Source: Micromonospora sp. WMMD961 (lineage in GTDB: Bacteria > Actinomycetota > Actinomycetes > Mycobacteriales > Micromonosporaceae). Taken from it: DNA of 64,000 nt. A program made the translations under genes and the position numbers. Where the stretch lies: NCBI RefSeq assembly GCF_029626145.1, contig NZ_JARUBJ010000002.1:5801501-5865500 (forward strand), written 5' to 3'. This document shows, in pieces, positions 34,100-42,061 of the stretch (the stretch's first letter is position 1; each line of letters starts with the position of its first letter). The notes below the pieces were generated by a model. The model was not told the origin of the DNA. It was given only the letters and a program-made list of their open reading frames with translations, and did no database searches.

Positions 34100-35122
34100 T
34101 CAGTTCTGGGCCAGCAACTCGCCCACGTAGCGTGCCACGGCGCGCACCGTGGCGATGTTGCCGGGGTAGTCCATCCGGGTGGGGCCCAGCACCCCCAGGC
34201 CGCCCAGGATGGTGGCGCCCGGGCCGTACCCGGTGCTGACCACGGAGGCGGCGCGCAGGTTGTCGAACTCGTTCTCGTCGCCGATCAGCACCCGGGTCGT
34301 GCTCGGCTCGGTCTCACCGATGAGCTTGAGCAGCACGACCTCCTCCTCCAGGGCCTCGAGGATGGGCCGCAGGGAGCCCTGGAAGTCGAGCAGGCCGCCC
34401 CGGGTGAGGTTCGCGGTGCCGGCGAGCGCGATCCGTTCCTCGTGTCGCTCGACAAGCGTCTCCAGCAGGACGGTGGCGAGCGTCGTCATCGTCGGACGCA
34501 GCTCGGTCGGCGCTTCCTCGACCAACGCCTGCACCAGCGGTGGCGTCTCGGACAGCCGGGCGCCGGCGAGCTTCTCGTTGATCAGTCGGCGCAGGTCGGT
34601 GACGTCGTCGGCGGACACCGGCCCGGGCAGTTCCACGAGTCGCTGCTCCACCCGGCCGGTATCGGCGATCATGACGAGCATCAGCCGGGTGGTGGAGATC
34701 GGCACCAGCTCCAGGTGCCGCACCGAGGAGCGGGCCAGGCTCGGGTACTGCACGACCGCCACCTGCCGCGTCAGCTGGGCGAGCAGCCGCACCGTGCGGT
34801 GCACCACGTCGTCGAGGTCGACCGCGCCGACCAGGAAGCGCTCGATGGCCCGACGCTCGGCCGGGCTGAGCGGCTTGACCCGGGACAACCGGTCGACGAA
34901 GAGTCGGTAGCCACGGTCGGTGGGCACCCGGCCGGCACTGGTGTGCGGCTGCCGGATGTAGCCCTCTTCCTCCAGCACGGCCATGTCGTTGCGGACCGTG
35001 GCCGGGGAGACGCCGAGCTGGTGCCGCTCGACGAGCGCCTTGCTGCCGACCGGCTCCTGGGTGGAGACGTAGTCCTCGACGATCGCGCGGAGCACGGCGA
35101 GTTTCCGGTCGTCGAGACCCAT
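34100..35122 (-). CDS. hrcA: Heat-inducible transcriptional repressor HrcA
   Basis: 340 residues. The N-terminal winged helix has DRKLAVLRAIVEDYVSTQEP and the recognition helix GVSPATVRNDMAVLEEEGYI. The domain that follows carries HTSAGRVPTDRGYRLFVD (~62-79). HrcA binds CIRCE elements and, with GroE, represses heat-shock genes. ATG 35122 has AGGAGG at 8 nt. It represses itself and dnaJ through the CIRCE 58 nt upstream. Confidence 0.96.
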   Translation of the reverse strand: MGLDDRKLAVLRAIVEDYVSTQEPVGSKALVERHQLGVSPATVRNDMAVLEEEGYIRQPHTSAGRVPTDRGYRLFVDRLSRVKPLSPAERRAIERFLVGAVDLDDVVHRTVRLLAQLTRQVAVVQYPSLARSSVRHLELVPISTTRLMLVMIADTGRVEQRLVELPGPVSADDVTDLRRLINEKLAGARLSETPPLVQALVEEAPTELRPTMTTLATVLLETLVERHEERIALAGTANLTRGGLLDFQGSLRPILEALEEEVVLLKLIGETEPSTTRVLIGDENEFDNLRAASVVSTGYGPGATILGGLGVLGPTRMDYPGNIATVRAVARYVGELLAQN

Positions 35123-35179
35123 CCTCCGCACCTCCTGATCGGTCGTTGGCCGCCGGCTCTCTGGGCCGGCCGCACCGTC

Positions 35180-35206
35180 CTGGCACTCGACTGTAGCGAG
35201 TGCCAG
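35180..35206 (-). promoter_or_regulatory. CIRCE operator of the hrcA-dnaJ operon
   Basis: CTGGCACTC, nine spacer bases, then GAGTGCCAG: a perfect 9-bp inverted repeat matching the CIRCE consensus (TTAGCACTC-N9-GAGTGCTAA) in its inner seven bases of each arm. Located 58 nt upstream of hrcA. HrcA is the known ligand, so the operon is autoregulated and heat-inducible. Confidence 0.95.
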
Positions 35207-35348
35207 TCTACGTCGGCGTGCCCGCCGACGCGATGATCAACGACGGCCCGTCGGTGCGGCCCGCGCCACCCCGCCGGACCAATTGGCCCACATCGTCGGG
35301 CGGTGTTGCTCTGGTGCGGCGTTGCCCGGTGCCCCTACCGTGACATCC

Positions 35349-35978
35349 ATGACTGAACCTCCTCGCCCTCCCGGCGCGGGTGACCCCGGCAACTACCCGC
35401 CGGAGCCGACCTCCCCGGGTTCGCCCCCGTCGGCCGAGCCACCCACCGCACCACTGTCCGGGGCACCCGGCCCGGGCGGCTATCCCCCGCCCGGTGGCTA
35501 TCCGCCGCCCACCGGTGACCAACCGCCGTCAGGTGGCTACCCTCCGGCGGGAGGCTACCCCCCGCCCGGCGGCTATCCCCCGCCCGGCGGCTACCCGACC
35601 GGTGGCGCGTACGGCGGCCCCGGCGGCGGCTACGCCAACAACGAGGACAAGACCTGGGCGCTGGTCGCGCACTTCGGCGGCGCCGCCGGCATGATCATCA
35701 GCGGCGGCGTGCTCGGCTGGATCGCCCCGCTGGTGGCGATGCTGGTCCGCGGCAACCAGTCCCCGACCGTGCGGACGCACGCCGTGGCGGCACTCAACTT
35801 CCAGCTCATCTGGTCGATCGTCGGCCTGATCGGCTGGGTGCTGTCCTGCATCCTGATCGGCTTCATCGGGGTCATCGCGGCTGTCGTCCTCGGCGCCGTG
35901 TTCGGCATCCTGGCTGGGATCAAGGCCAACGAGGGGCAGTTCTACCGCTACCCGCTCTCCGCGAGCTTCATCAAGTGA
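35349..35978 (+). CDS. DUF4870 (Tic20-like) membrane protein with PPGGY repeats
   Basis: 209 residues. The first ~100 are a disordered Pro/Gly/Tyr region with about seven GGYPPP repeats. From ~105, DKTWALVAHFGGAAGMIISG begins the DUF4870 domain with about four hydrophobic segments, including TVRTHAVAALNFQLIWSIVG (~145-164), the conserved A-L-N-F-Q motif, and ending in YRYPLSASFIK. Widespread in bacteria; function not firmly known. Confidence 0.88.
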   Translation: MTEPPRPPGAGDPGNYPPEPTSPGSPPSAEPPTAPLSGAPGPGGYPPPGGYPPPTGDQPPSGGYPPAGGYPPPGGYPPPGGYPTGGAYGGPGGGYANNEDKTWALVAHFGGAAGMIISGGVLGWIAPLVAMLVRGNQSPTVRTHAVAALNFQLIWSIVGLIGWVLSCILIGFIGVIAAVVLGAVFGILAGIKANEGQFYRYPLSASFIK

Positions 35979-36014
35979 CCTCGGGCCGGCCGCTCCCCCG
36001 GCCGGCCCGCCCGC

Positions 36015-37238
36015 TCAGGGCAGCAGGTCGCGCACGACCGCGTCGGCGAGCAGCCGTCCGCGCAGGGTGAGCACCGCCCGGCCGGCCGCGTAGTCCTGGG
36101 CGGCCAGCAGGCCGTTGGCCAGCGCCCGCTCGGCGCCGGCCCGGCCGCTGGCGTCGAGCACCGCCAACGGCAGCCCGCTGGCGAGCCGTAGCCGCAGCAT
36201 CACGTCCTCCATGTGCGCCTCGTCGGCGGTGAGCACCTCCCGGGCGAGGCCGGGAGACGCGCCGGCGGCCAACCGCTGGGCGTACGTCGAGGGGTGTTTG
36301 ACGTTCCACCACCGCACCCCGCCGACGTGGCTGTGCGCCCCCGGCCCCAGCCCCCACCAGTCCGCGCCGGTCCAGTAGAGCAGGTTGTGCCGGCACCGGG
36401 CCTCGTCGGTGCGCGCCCAGTTGGAGACCTCGTACCAGGACAGCCCGGCCGCGTCGAGGGCGGCCTCCGCGGCCAGGTAGCGGTCCGCGGCGACGTCGTC
36501 ACTGGGGTACGCCAGTTCGCCGCGTCGCATCCGGGCGGCCAGTCGGGTGCCGTCCTCGACGATCAGGGCGTACGCGCTGACGTGGTCGACTCCGGCGGCG
36601 ACCACCTGCTCCAACGAGGCGGCGAAGTCCTCGGCCCGCTCCCCCGGCGTCCCGTAGATCAGGTCCAGGTTGACGTGCTCGAACCCGGCGTCGCGGGCTT
36701 CCAGCGCGGCGGCGGTGGCCCGGCCCGCGCTGTGTTTGCGGTCCAGGATCGCCAGCACCCCCGGCGACGCGGACTGCATGCCCAGCGAGATCCGGGTGTA
36801 GCCGGCGGCCCGCAGCAGCTTCAACGATTCCGGGGTGACCGATTCCGGGTTGGCTTCGGTGGTCACCTCCGCGTCGGCGGCCAACCCCCAGGTGCGGTCG
36901 ATGCCGTCGAGGATGCGGGCCAGGTCGTCGGCGGGGAGCAGGGTGGGCGTACCGCCGCCGACGAAGACGGTGTCGACCCGGGGCGGTGGGCTGTCGCCCA
37001 GCACCCGGGCGGCGAGCGCCAGCTCGGCCAGGACGGTGTCGGCGTACCCGTCGCGGCTCGCGCCGCCGCCCAGCTCGGCGGTCGTGTAGGTGTTGAAGTC
37101 GCAGTAGCCGCAGCGACTGGCGCAGAACGGCACGTGGACGTACACGCCGAAGCCGCGCGCGCCGACCGCCGTGGTGGCGGTGGCGGGCAGCGATCCGTCG
37201 ACGGGGACGGTCTCACCATCTGGAAGGACGCCGGGCAT
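36015..37238 (-). CDS. hemW: Radical SAM HemW-like protein (heme chaperone type)
   Basis: 407 residues. The radical SAM cluster motif VHVPFCASRCGYCDFNTY (~36-53, C-x3-C-x2-C plus the following F). FVGGGTPTLLP (~95), ISLGMQSASPGVLAILDRKH (~150) and NLDLIYGTPGE (~187) are the other landmarks. The C-terminal HemW domain contains HNLLYWTGADWWGLGPGAHS. HemW binds heme and transfers it to heme proteins; it was long misnamed coproporphyrinogen III oxidase. ATG 37238; divergent from the enoyl-CoA hydratase with 19 nt between starts. Confidence 0.92.
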   Translation of the reverse strand: MPGVLPDGETVPVDGSLPATATTAVGARGFGVYVHVPFCASRCGYCDFNTYTTAELGGGASRDGYADTVLAELALAARVLGDSPPPRVDTVFVGGGTPTLLPADDLARILDGIDRTWGLAADAEVTTEANPESVTPESLKLLRAAGYTRISLGMQSASPGVLAILDRKHSAGRATAAALEARDAGFEHVNLDLIYGTPGERAEDFAASLEQVVAAGVDHVSAYALIVEDGTRLAARMRRGELAYPSDDVAADRYLAAEAALDAAGLSWYEVSNWARTDEARCRHNLLYWTGADWWGLGPGAHSHVGGVRWWNVKHPSTYAQRLAAGASPGLAREVLTADEAHMEDVMLRLRLASGLPLAVLDASGRAGAERALANGLLAAQDYAAGRAVLTLRGRLLADAVVRDLLP

Positions 37239-37257
37239 GGCCACTAGTGTGCCCGGC

Positions 37258-38046
37258 ATGACCTCTCCCGACGTCCTCGTGCGGGTCGCCACGGCCCGTG
37301 GGGTGACCACCCTCACCCTGGACAGCCCGCACAACCGCAACGCGCTCTCCACCGGCCTGATGACCCAACTGCTGTCGGGGCTGGCCGACGCGGTCGCCGA
37401 CGAGTCGGTCCGAGCGATCGTGCTGGACCACACCGGCCCGGTCTTCTGCTCGGGTGCGGATCTGAAGGAGACGGCCGCCGCGTACGCGAGCGGGACGGTG
37501 CCCGCCGGGATGCTGGGTGACGTGCTCGCGGCGCTCTGGGAGTGCCCGAAGCCGGTGCTGGCCCGGGTTGGTGGGCCGGCGCGGGCGGGCGGGCTGGGCC
37601 TGGCCGCCGCCGCCGATCTGGCGGTCTGCGCCGACGAGGCCACGTTCGCGTTCACCGAGGTGCGGATCGGGGTGATCCCGGCGGTGATCTCGGCGACCGT
37701 GCTGCCCCGGCTGCACCCGCGCGCCGCCGCCGAGCTGTACCTGACCGGGGACACCTTCGACGGGCGGCGGGCCGCTCAGATCGGCCTGGTCACGGCCTCC
37801 GTGCCGGCCGCCGAGCTGGACGCCGCGGTGCGGAGCTACTGCGACTCGCTGGTGCGGGGCGCTCCCGGCGCGTTGGCCGGGGCGAAGGAGCTGCTGCGCC
37901 GGCCGGGCACCGCCGAGCTGCGCGCTGACCTGGCGCGGCTGTCCGCCCTGTCGACCAGCTACTTCCTCTCCGACGAGGGGCGCGAGGGCGTCACCGCGTT
38001 CCGGGAGAAACGATTGACTCGATGGGTGGCCGCTCTGGACGGCTGA
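37258..38046 (+). CDS. Enoyl-CoA hydratase/isomerase family protein
   Basis: 262 residues, crotonase fold. LDSPHNRNALSTGLMTQLL (~22-40), the oxyanion-hole strand PVFCSGADLKE (~61-71), and ARVGGPARAGGLGLAAAADL (~102-121). Glu at FTEVRIGVIP (~135) is the usual second catalytic position, while the first Glu of hydratases is replaced (GGLGLAA rather than GG-x-E-LA). It may therefore be an isomerase, lyase or thioesterase rather than a true hydratase. Confidence 0.87.
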   Translation: MTSPDVLVRVATARGVTTLTLDSPHNRNALSTGLMTQLLSGLADAVADESVRAIVLDHTGPVFCSGADLKETAAAYASGTVPAGMLGDVLAALWECPKPVLARVGGPARAGGLGLAAAADLAVCADEATFAFTEVRIGVIPAVISATVLPRLHPRAAAELYLTGDTFDGRRAAQIGLVTASVPAAELDAAVRSYCDSLVRGAPGALAGAKELLRRPGTAELRADLARLSALSTSYFLSDEGREGVTAFREKRLTRWVAALDG

Positions 38047-38120
38047 GCGTTCCGGCTGGCCCGGCCGGCTACTGGTGACCGGGTGGGCGCCGCCCGGGAG
38101 CGGCGGCGCCCACACCTCGG

Positions 38121-38885
38121 TCACCACGCGGTCGCGCCGCCGTCGACCGGGTAGTTCGCCCCCGTGATGTAGGAGGCCCGGTCGGAGGCCAGGAACACCA
38201 CCAGTTCGGCGACCTCCTCGGGCTGGGCGAACCGCTTGAGGAGCGTCTTGCCGGTGATCGCGTCCCGGGCCGCCTGGTTGTCACCCAGGTCGCGCTCGCT
38301 CGCCGGGCTGACGATCGGGCCAGGGCTGACGGCCACCGCGCGGATCCCGTGCGGCGCGCCTTCCAGCGCGAGCTGTCGGGTCAGGCCGATGACGCCCGCG
38401 TTGGCGGCGGTGTGGCCGACCATCGGGGGGACGTGACCGGCGATCATGCCGGCCATGGAGGCGGCGTTGATGATCACACCACCACCGCGTCGCACCAGGT
38501 GCGGCCAGGCGAACTTCGACACGAAGTACGGGATGTCGAGTTCGCCGGTGATGGTGTAGCGCCAGTCCTCGACCGAGAAGTCGGGCATCGGGCCGAAGCG
38601 CAGTGCCGCGGCGTTGTTGTAGACCACGTCGAGCCCGCCGTAGGCCGCGGCGGCGTCCTCGACGAGGGTGCGCACCTGCTCCGGGTCGGTGAGGTCGACC
38701 GGCGCGATGCCCGTCATCTCACCGCCGGCGCCGCGGACGAGTTCGACCGTCTCGTTGTTGCCGTCGACCTGGATGTCGGCGCCGACGACCTTGGCGCCTT
38801 CCCGCGCGAAGATCTGCGCGGCGACGCGTCCCAGACCGCCGCCGGTGCCGGTGACGAGTACGACCTTGCCGTCGAGCGTCCCCAT
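38121..38885 (-). CDS. SDR-family protein with altered catalytic motif
   Basis: 254 residues. The Rossmann motif VTGTGGGLGRVAAQI (~11-25), YNNAAALRFG (~87) and IINAASMAG (~138) are normal. At the place of the catalytic Y-x-x-x-K the sequence reads GHTAANAGVIGLTRQLA: Tyr is replaced by His and Lys by Asn. The family match remains strong through the C-terminal ITGANYPVDGG. It may bind NAD(P) without the usual proton relay, or use another residue. GGAGG lies 6 nt before ATG 38885. Two palindromes upstream suggest repressor control. Confidence 0.88.
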   Translation of the reverse strand: MGTLDGKVVLVTGTGGGLGRVAAQIFAREGAKVVGADIQVDGNNETVELVRGAGGEMTGIAPVDLTDPEQVRTLVEDAAAAYGGLDVVYNNAAALRFGPMPDFSVEDWRYTITGELDIPYFVSKFAWPHLVRRGGGVIINAASMAGMIAGHVPPMVGHTAANAGVIGLTRQLALEGAPHGIRAVAVSPGPIVSPASERDLGDNQAARDAITGKTLLKRFAQPEEVAELVVFLASDRASYITGANYPVDGGATAW

Positions 38886-38945
38886 GGAAATCCTCCTTGC
38901 TCCAGGACCGGTCCGACCGGTTTCCCCGATCGGGCGGACCACCAA

Positions 38946-38982
38946 TTGACATGTCAACCGTAGTAAGTCCTTGACCGGTCAA
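38946..38982. promoter_or_regulatory. Paired TTGAC..GTCAA palindromes upstream of the SDR gene
   Basis: TTGACATGTCAA at 38946-38957 and TTGACCGGTCAA at 38971-38982 are perfect 12-bp palindromes sharing TTGAC/GTCAA outer halves, 25 bp centre to centre. They lie 61-97 nt upstream of the minus-strand SDR start. Spaced twin palindromes fit cooperative binding by a TetR- or MarR-like dimer. No regulator gene is adjacent, so the regulator is unknown. Confidence 0.65.
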
Positions 38983-39250
38983 CCGCTTCCCGGGGAAACC
39001 GAGACCGTGACACGCACGACAGGTCCGACAGGCACCACGCAGGGCGCTGGTGACCGGCCGGCGAGCCGGACAGCAGATGTCCCGATTTTCGCCGGGCCGG
39101 ACCGTGGCAGAGAGCCATACCGGCAGGTGAGACCGGGCCCAAAGCGGGAATGTCCCGATCGGCACGCCTCGGCAGAGCCGGTCCCGAACCGCTCAGACGA
39201 CCCGGAGAGGCCCGCGGGGGACGTACGCTTGTCGGACTGTCGATCTGGGG

Positions 39251-40111
39251 GTGTGGGTGCGAACTCGGGCAGCCGTGGCGGGTGGAGTGGTGCTCATCCT
39301 CGTCGCCGTGATCGCGATCTGGCTCGTCGTACGGCAGGTCGGTGACCGCCTCCAGTTGCCGCTGGCGGCCCGCAAGTGCACCGTGCAGGCCGACGGCCGG
39401 GTCGCGCTCGACGCCGACCAGATGGCCAACGCGGCGACCATCGCGGCGATCGGCGCCCAGCGCGGAATGCCCGAGCGTGCCGTGGTGGTCGCGCTGGCCA
39501 CCGCCTACCAGGAGTCCGGGCTCCGCAACCTCGCCGACGGCGACCGCGACTCGGTCGGCCTGTTCCAGCAGCGGCCGAGCCAGGGCTGGGGCACCCCGGC
39601 GCAGATCCGCGACCCGCGCTACGCGGCCAACCGGTTCTACGCGGCACTCAAGAAGGTGCGCGGCTGGGAGAAGATGCGCGTCACCGATGCCGCCCAACGG
39701 GTGCAGCGCTCGGCCTTCCCGGAGGCCTACCAGAAGTGGGCCGACGACTCCGAGGTGCTCAGCCGAGCGCTGCTGGGAGACGCCACCGGAGCGGTCGCCT
39801 GCACGGTGGGGCGCACCCCGGTGATGCACGGTGCGGCGGCGGCCGCGCAACTGACCCGCAACCTGGTGCTGGACTGGGGGCTGAAGGGCACCGACCCGAC
39901 TGACCCGACCAGGCTGGCGGTCACCCCGGGTGACCAGCGCGACGGCTGGCGGTACGCGCACTGGCTGGTGTCCCACGCCCAGGACCACGGTGTGAAGCGC
40001 GTCCGCTTCGGCGACCTGGAGTGGACCGCCCGAGCCGGCACCTGGGGCCGGGCGGACGGCGAGCAGAGCCCTGCCGGTCAGGTGGTGGCCGAGGTGTTCA
40101 ACGAGGGTTGA
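39251..40111 (+). CDS. Membrane-anchored lysozyme/transglycosylase-like protein
   Basis: 286 residues. An N-terminal membrane anchor (AVAGGVVLILVAVIAIWLVV, ~8-27), then an extracytoplasmic domain with ALATAYQESGLRNLADGD (~78-95) and SVGLFQQRPSQGWGT (~98-112). The Gln-Glu-Ser motif followed by S-x-G-L-F-Q matches lytic transglycosylase-like proteins of actinobacteria, with that Glu the likely catalytic acid. The C-terminal ~100 residues resemble a substrate-binding part. GTG 39251. Probably acts on peptidoglycan; activity not proven. Confidence 0.75.
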   Translation: MWVRTRAAVAGGVVLILVAVIAIWLVVRQVGDRLQLPLAARKCTVQADGRVALDADQMANAATIAAIGAQRGMPERAVVVALATAYQESGLRNLADGDRDSVGLFQQRPSQGWGTPAQIRDPRYAANRFYAALKKVRGWEKMRVTDAAQRVQRSAFPEAYQKWADDSEVLSRALLGDATGAVACTVGRTPVMHGAAAAAQLTRNLVLDWGLKGTDPTDPTRLAVTPGDQRDGWRYAHWLVSHAQDHGVKRVRFGDLEWTARAGTWGRADGEQSPAGQVVAEVFNEG

Positions 40112-40295
40112 CCGACCCGGATCTCTTAACCGGCAGTCACCGCACAATCGGGCAAATGCCCAGCAATACCCCTATTGATCACAGCGAACTCACTCTGCGC
40201 AGTTTCCCCGCTGCGTGGGGTCCCACTGCGGACCACGCATCGAAGACGCCCTCCCCGAGGCCACAGCCGTCGCGTTACGATCGGCGGCCTGTGCC

Positions 40296-41240
40296 ATGCC
40301 AGAAAAGGATTCACCTCATGGGGAGGGGTACGACGCGGTGTTCGATTACGGCGACCGGACCGGTTACGAACCGATCAGCGACACTGACCGCAAGGAGTTT
40401 CACGAGCAGGGCTTCCTCCTGCTGCGCAACGTCCTGACGGAGGACCACCGGGCGGCGCTGGAGGCGGCGGTCGACCGCGTCTACGCGGAGGAGCAGGCCA
40501 AGGGCACCACCAAGAAGGACGGCACCCTGCACCTGCTGGGCTTCCTGGAGCGCGACGAGCTCTTCGGCGAGCTGCTCACCCACCCGATCGCCTTCCCGTA
40601 CATGTGGGGGCTGGCCGGCTGGAACATCTACACCCACCACAACCACCTGGACGTCACCCCGCCGGCCGCCGAGCCGGAGAAGCCGTACTGGGGTTGGCAC
40701 CAGGACGGGTACCGGCAGAACTCCGACCCGGAGACGATGGACCCGAACCTGCCCCGACCGATGTTCTCGCTGAAGGTCGCGTACGTGCTGTCGGACCTCT
40801 CCGAGACCGGCCGCGGCGCCACCAAGGTCATCCCGGGCAGCCACCTGTGGAACTCGCTGGACCGGCCCAAGGACCTCAGCGTGCACAACCCGGACCCGGA
40901 GGGCACGGTGGAGATCACCGCCAACCCGGGTGACGCGTTCATCTTCGACCGCCGGCAGTGGCACTCCCGGTCGACGAACCTGTCGACGATCACCCGCAAG
41001 ATGCTCTTCGTCGGCTACACCTACCGGTGGATCCGTCCGCTGGACGAGCTGCACCCCGACGTGGATGGCGAGTGGTACCGCAACCGCACCCCGGTCCAGC
41101 GCCAGCTGATCGGTGAGGGCACCCACACCGCCAACTACTGGGGCATCAACTGGGACGGGTACGTCGACGACGAGATCCCGCTGCGCAAGGAGCTCAAGGA
41201 GCGCGGCCTGCTCGACCGCAACATCCCCTGGCTGCGCTGA
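40296..41240 (+). CDS. Phytanoyl-CoA dioxygenase-family Fe(II)/2-oxoglutarate enzyme
   Basis: 314 residues, PhyH fold. HEQGFLLLRNVLTEDHRAAL (~35-54) is the usual entry; GWHQDGYRQNSD (~134) supplies the first two iron ligands (H-x-D), the distal His is in RRQWHSRSTN (~225), and the 2-oxoglutarate Arg is near SRSTNLSTITRKML. It hydroxylates an unknown substrate, possibly in secondary metabolism or compatible-solute synthesis. ATG 40296; monocistronic, followed by a palindromic element. Confidence 0.87.
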   Translation: MPEKDSPHGEGYDAVFDYGDRTGYEPISDTDRKEFHEQGFLLLRNVLTEDHRAALEAAVDRVYAEEQAKGTTKKDGTLHLLGFLERDELFGELLTHPIAFPYMWGLAGWNIYTHHNHLDVTPPAAEPEKPYWGWHQDGYRQNSDPETMDPNLPRPMFSLKVAYVLSDLSETGRGATKVIPGSHLWNSLDRPKDLSVHNPDPEGTVEITANPGDAFIFDRRQWHSRSTNLSTITRKMLFVGYTYRWIRPLDELHPDVDGEWYRNRTPVQRQLIGEGTHTANYWGINWDGYVDDEIPLRKELKERGLLDRNIPWLR

Positions 41241-41242
41241 CC

Positions 41243-41296
41243 GTAAGGAAGGACCCCTTGCTATCGCTTCTCGCATAGCAAGGGGCCCTTCCTAAC
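41243..41296. repeat. Palindromic element, AGGAAGGGGCCC family, copy 2
   Basis: GTAAGGAAGGACCCCTTGCT (from 41243) pairs with AGCAAGGGGCCCTTCCTAAC (ending 41296); arms 22 bp with two mismatches and a 10-nt loop (CGCTTCTCGC). The arms share AGGAAGG-CCCCTTG with copy 1 at 30309. It begins 3 nt after the dioxygenase stop, between convergent genes, so it might also act as a terminator here. Confidence 0.85.
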
Positions 41297-41320
41297 CGCT
41301 GCGGTGCGACCGGTCGAGCA

Positions 41321-41962
41321 CTAGCCGCGGGCGGCGAGGCGGCGGCGGACCTTCTCCCGGATCGGCTCCGGCAGGTCCTCCGCGTCGAGCAGCCGAGGTA
41401 GCAGCTCCGGCTCCAGACTGGTGGCCCGGAACACCTCGCCGATGGTCACCCCGTGCGCCGGTCGCTCCACCACCTCGACCGGGTCGCCCGCGCCGATCTC
41501 CCCCTCGCGCAGCACCCGCAGGTAGGCCCCGGGCGACGCCCGGACGGTGAACCGCTTGATCAGATCCGGAACGCCCCAGAACCCGGCGAACGTGGTGCAG
41601 GGCGTACGCGGCTTGGTGACCTGGAGCAGGGCGGAACCGACCTGCCACTGCTCGCCGATCACCGCACCGGTCAGGTCGACCGCGTACGTCGTCAGGTTCT
41701 CCCCGAAACCACCCGGCGGCACGGCCCGACCCAGCTCGGCCGACCACCAGGTGGCGTCCTCCTCCGCGTAGGCGTAGACCGCCTGGTCGGGACCGCCGTG
41801 ATGGGCGCGCTCGCCGATGAAGTCACCGACCACCCCGTCGACACGGACCGGCACCGGGCCGTCCACCGGCCGCTTGTCGATGCCGCTGCGACCGCTCGCG
41901 TCGCCGGCCCACTCCGCCTCGGTCACCACGCCGAGGTTCACCGCTGCCACCCTGCCCGTCAT
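41321..41962 (-). CDS. MOSC-domain protein (YiiM-like)
   Basis: 213 residues. The MOSC pattern is clear: SGIDKRPVDGPVPVRVDGVV (~25-44), ERAHHGGPDQAVYAYA (~51-66), GGFGENLTTYAVDLT, and VTKPRTPCTTFAGFWG (~117) with the conserved Cys. YiiM proteins use a molybdenum cofactor and reduce N-hydroxylated compounds. ATG 41962 was chosen; another ATG 12 nt upstream is possible. Confidence 0.88.
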   Translation of the reverse strand: MTGRVAAVNLGVVTEAEWAGDASGRSGIDKRPVDGPVPVRVDGVVGDFIGERAHHGGPDQAVYAYAEEDATWWSAELGRAVPPGGFGENLTTYAVDLTGAVIGEQWQVGSALLQVTKPRTPCTTFAGFWGVPDLIKRFTVRASPGAYLRVLREGEIGAGDPVEVVERPAHGVTIGEVFRATSLEPELLPRLLDAEDLPEPIREKVRRRLAARG

Positions 41963-42061
41963 GGCCGTCAGCATAGGTCGGGTGGCCGGGACGGGCCGAC
42001 CCACGGCACTCGCCCGACCACACGGCAGTGGTTGGCAGATCCCGGCCCGCCCGGCGTGGGG

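Noticed and set aside
31100..35236. A 1378-codon plus-strand open frame across rsmE, dnaJ and hrcA
   Set aside because: It is antisense to three well-identified genes and is an artefact of high GC3: few stop codons appear on the opposite strand. Its product has no recognisable fold and odd His/Gln/Arg composition.
35349..35660. GGYPPP repeat as a DNA-level repeat of interest
   Set aside because: Codons vary between repeat units (GGC/GGT TAC/TAT CCC/CCG), so selection is on the disordered peptide, as in many actinobacterial DUF4870 proteins.
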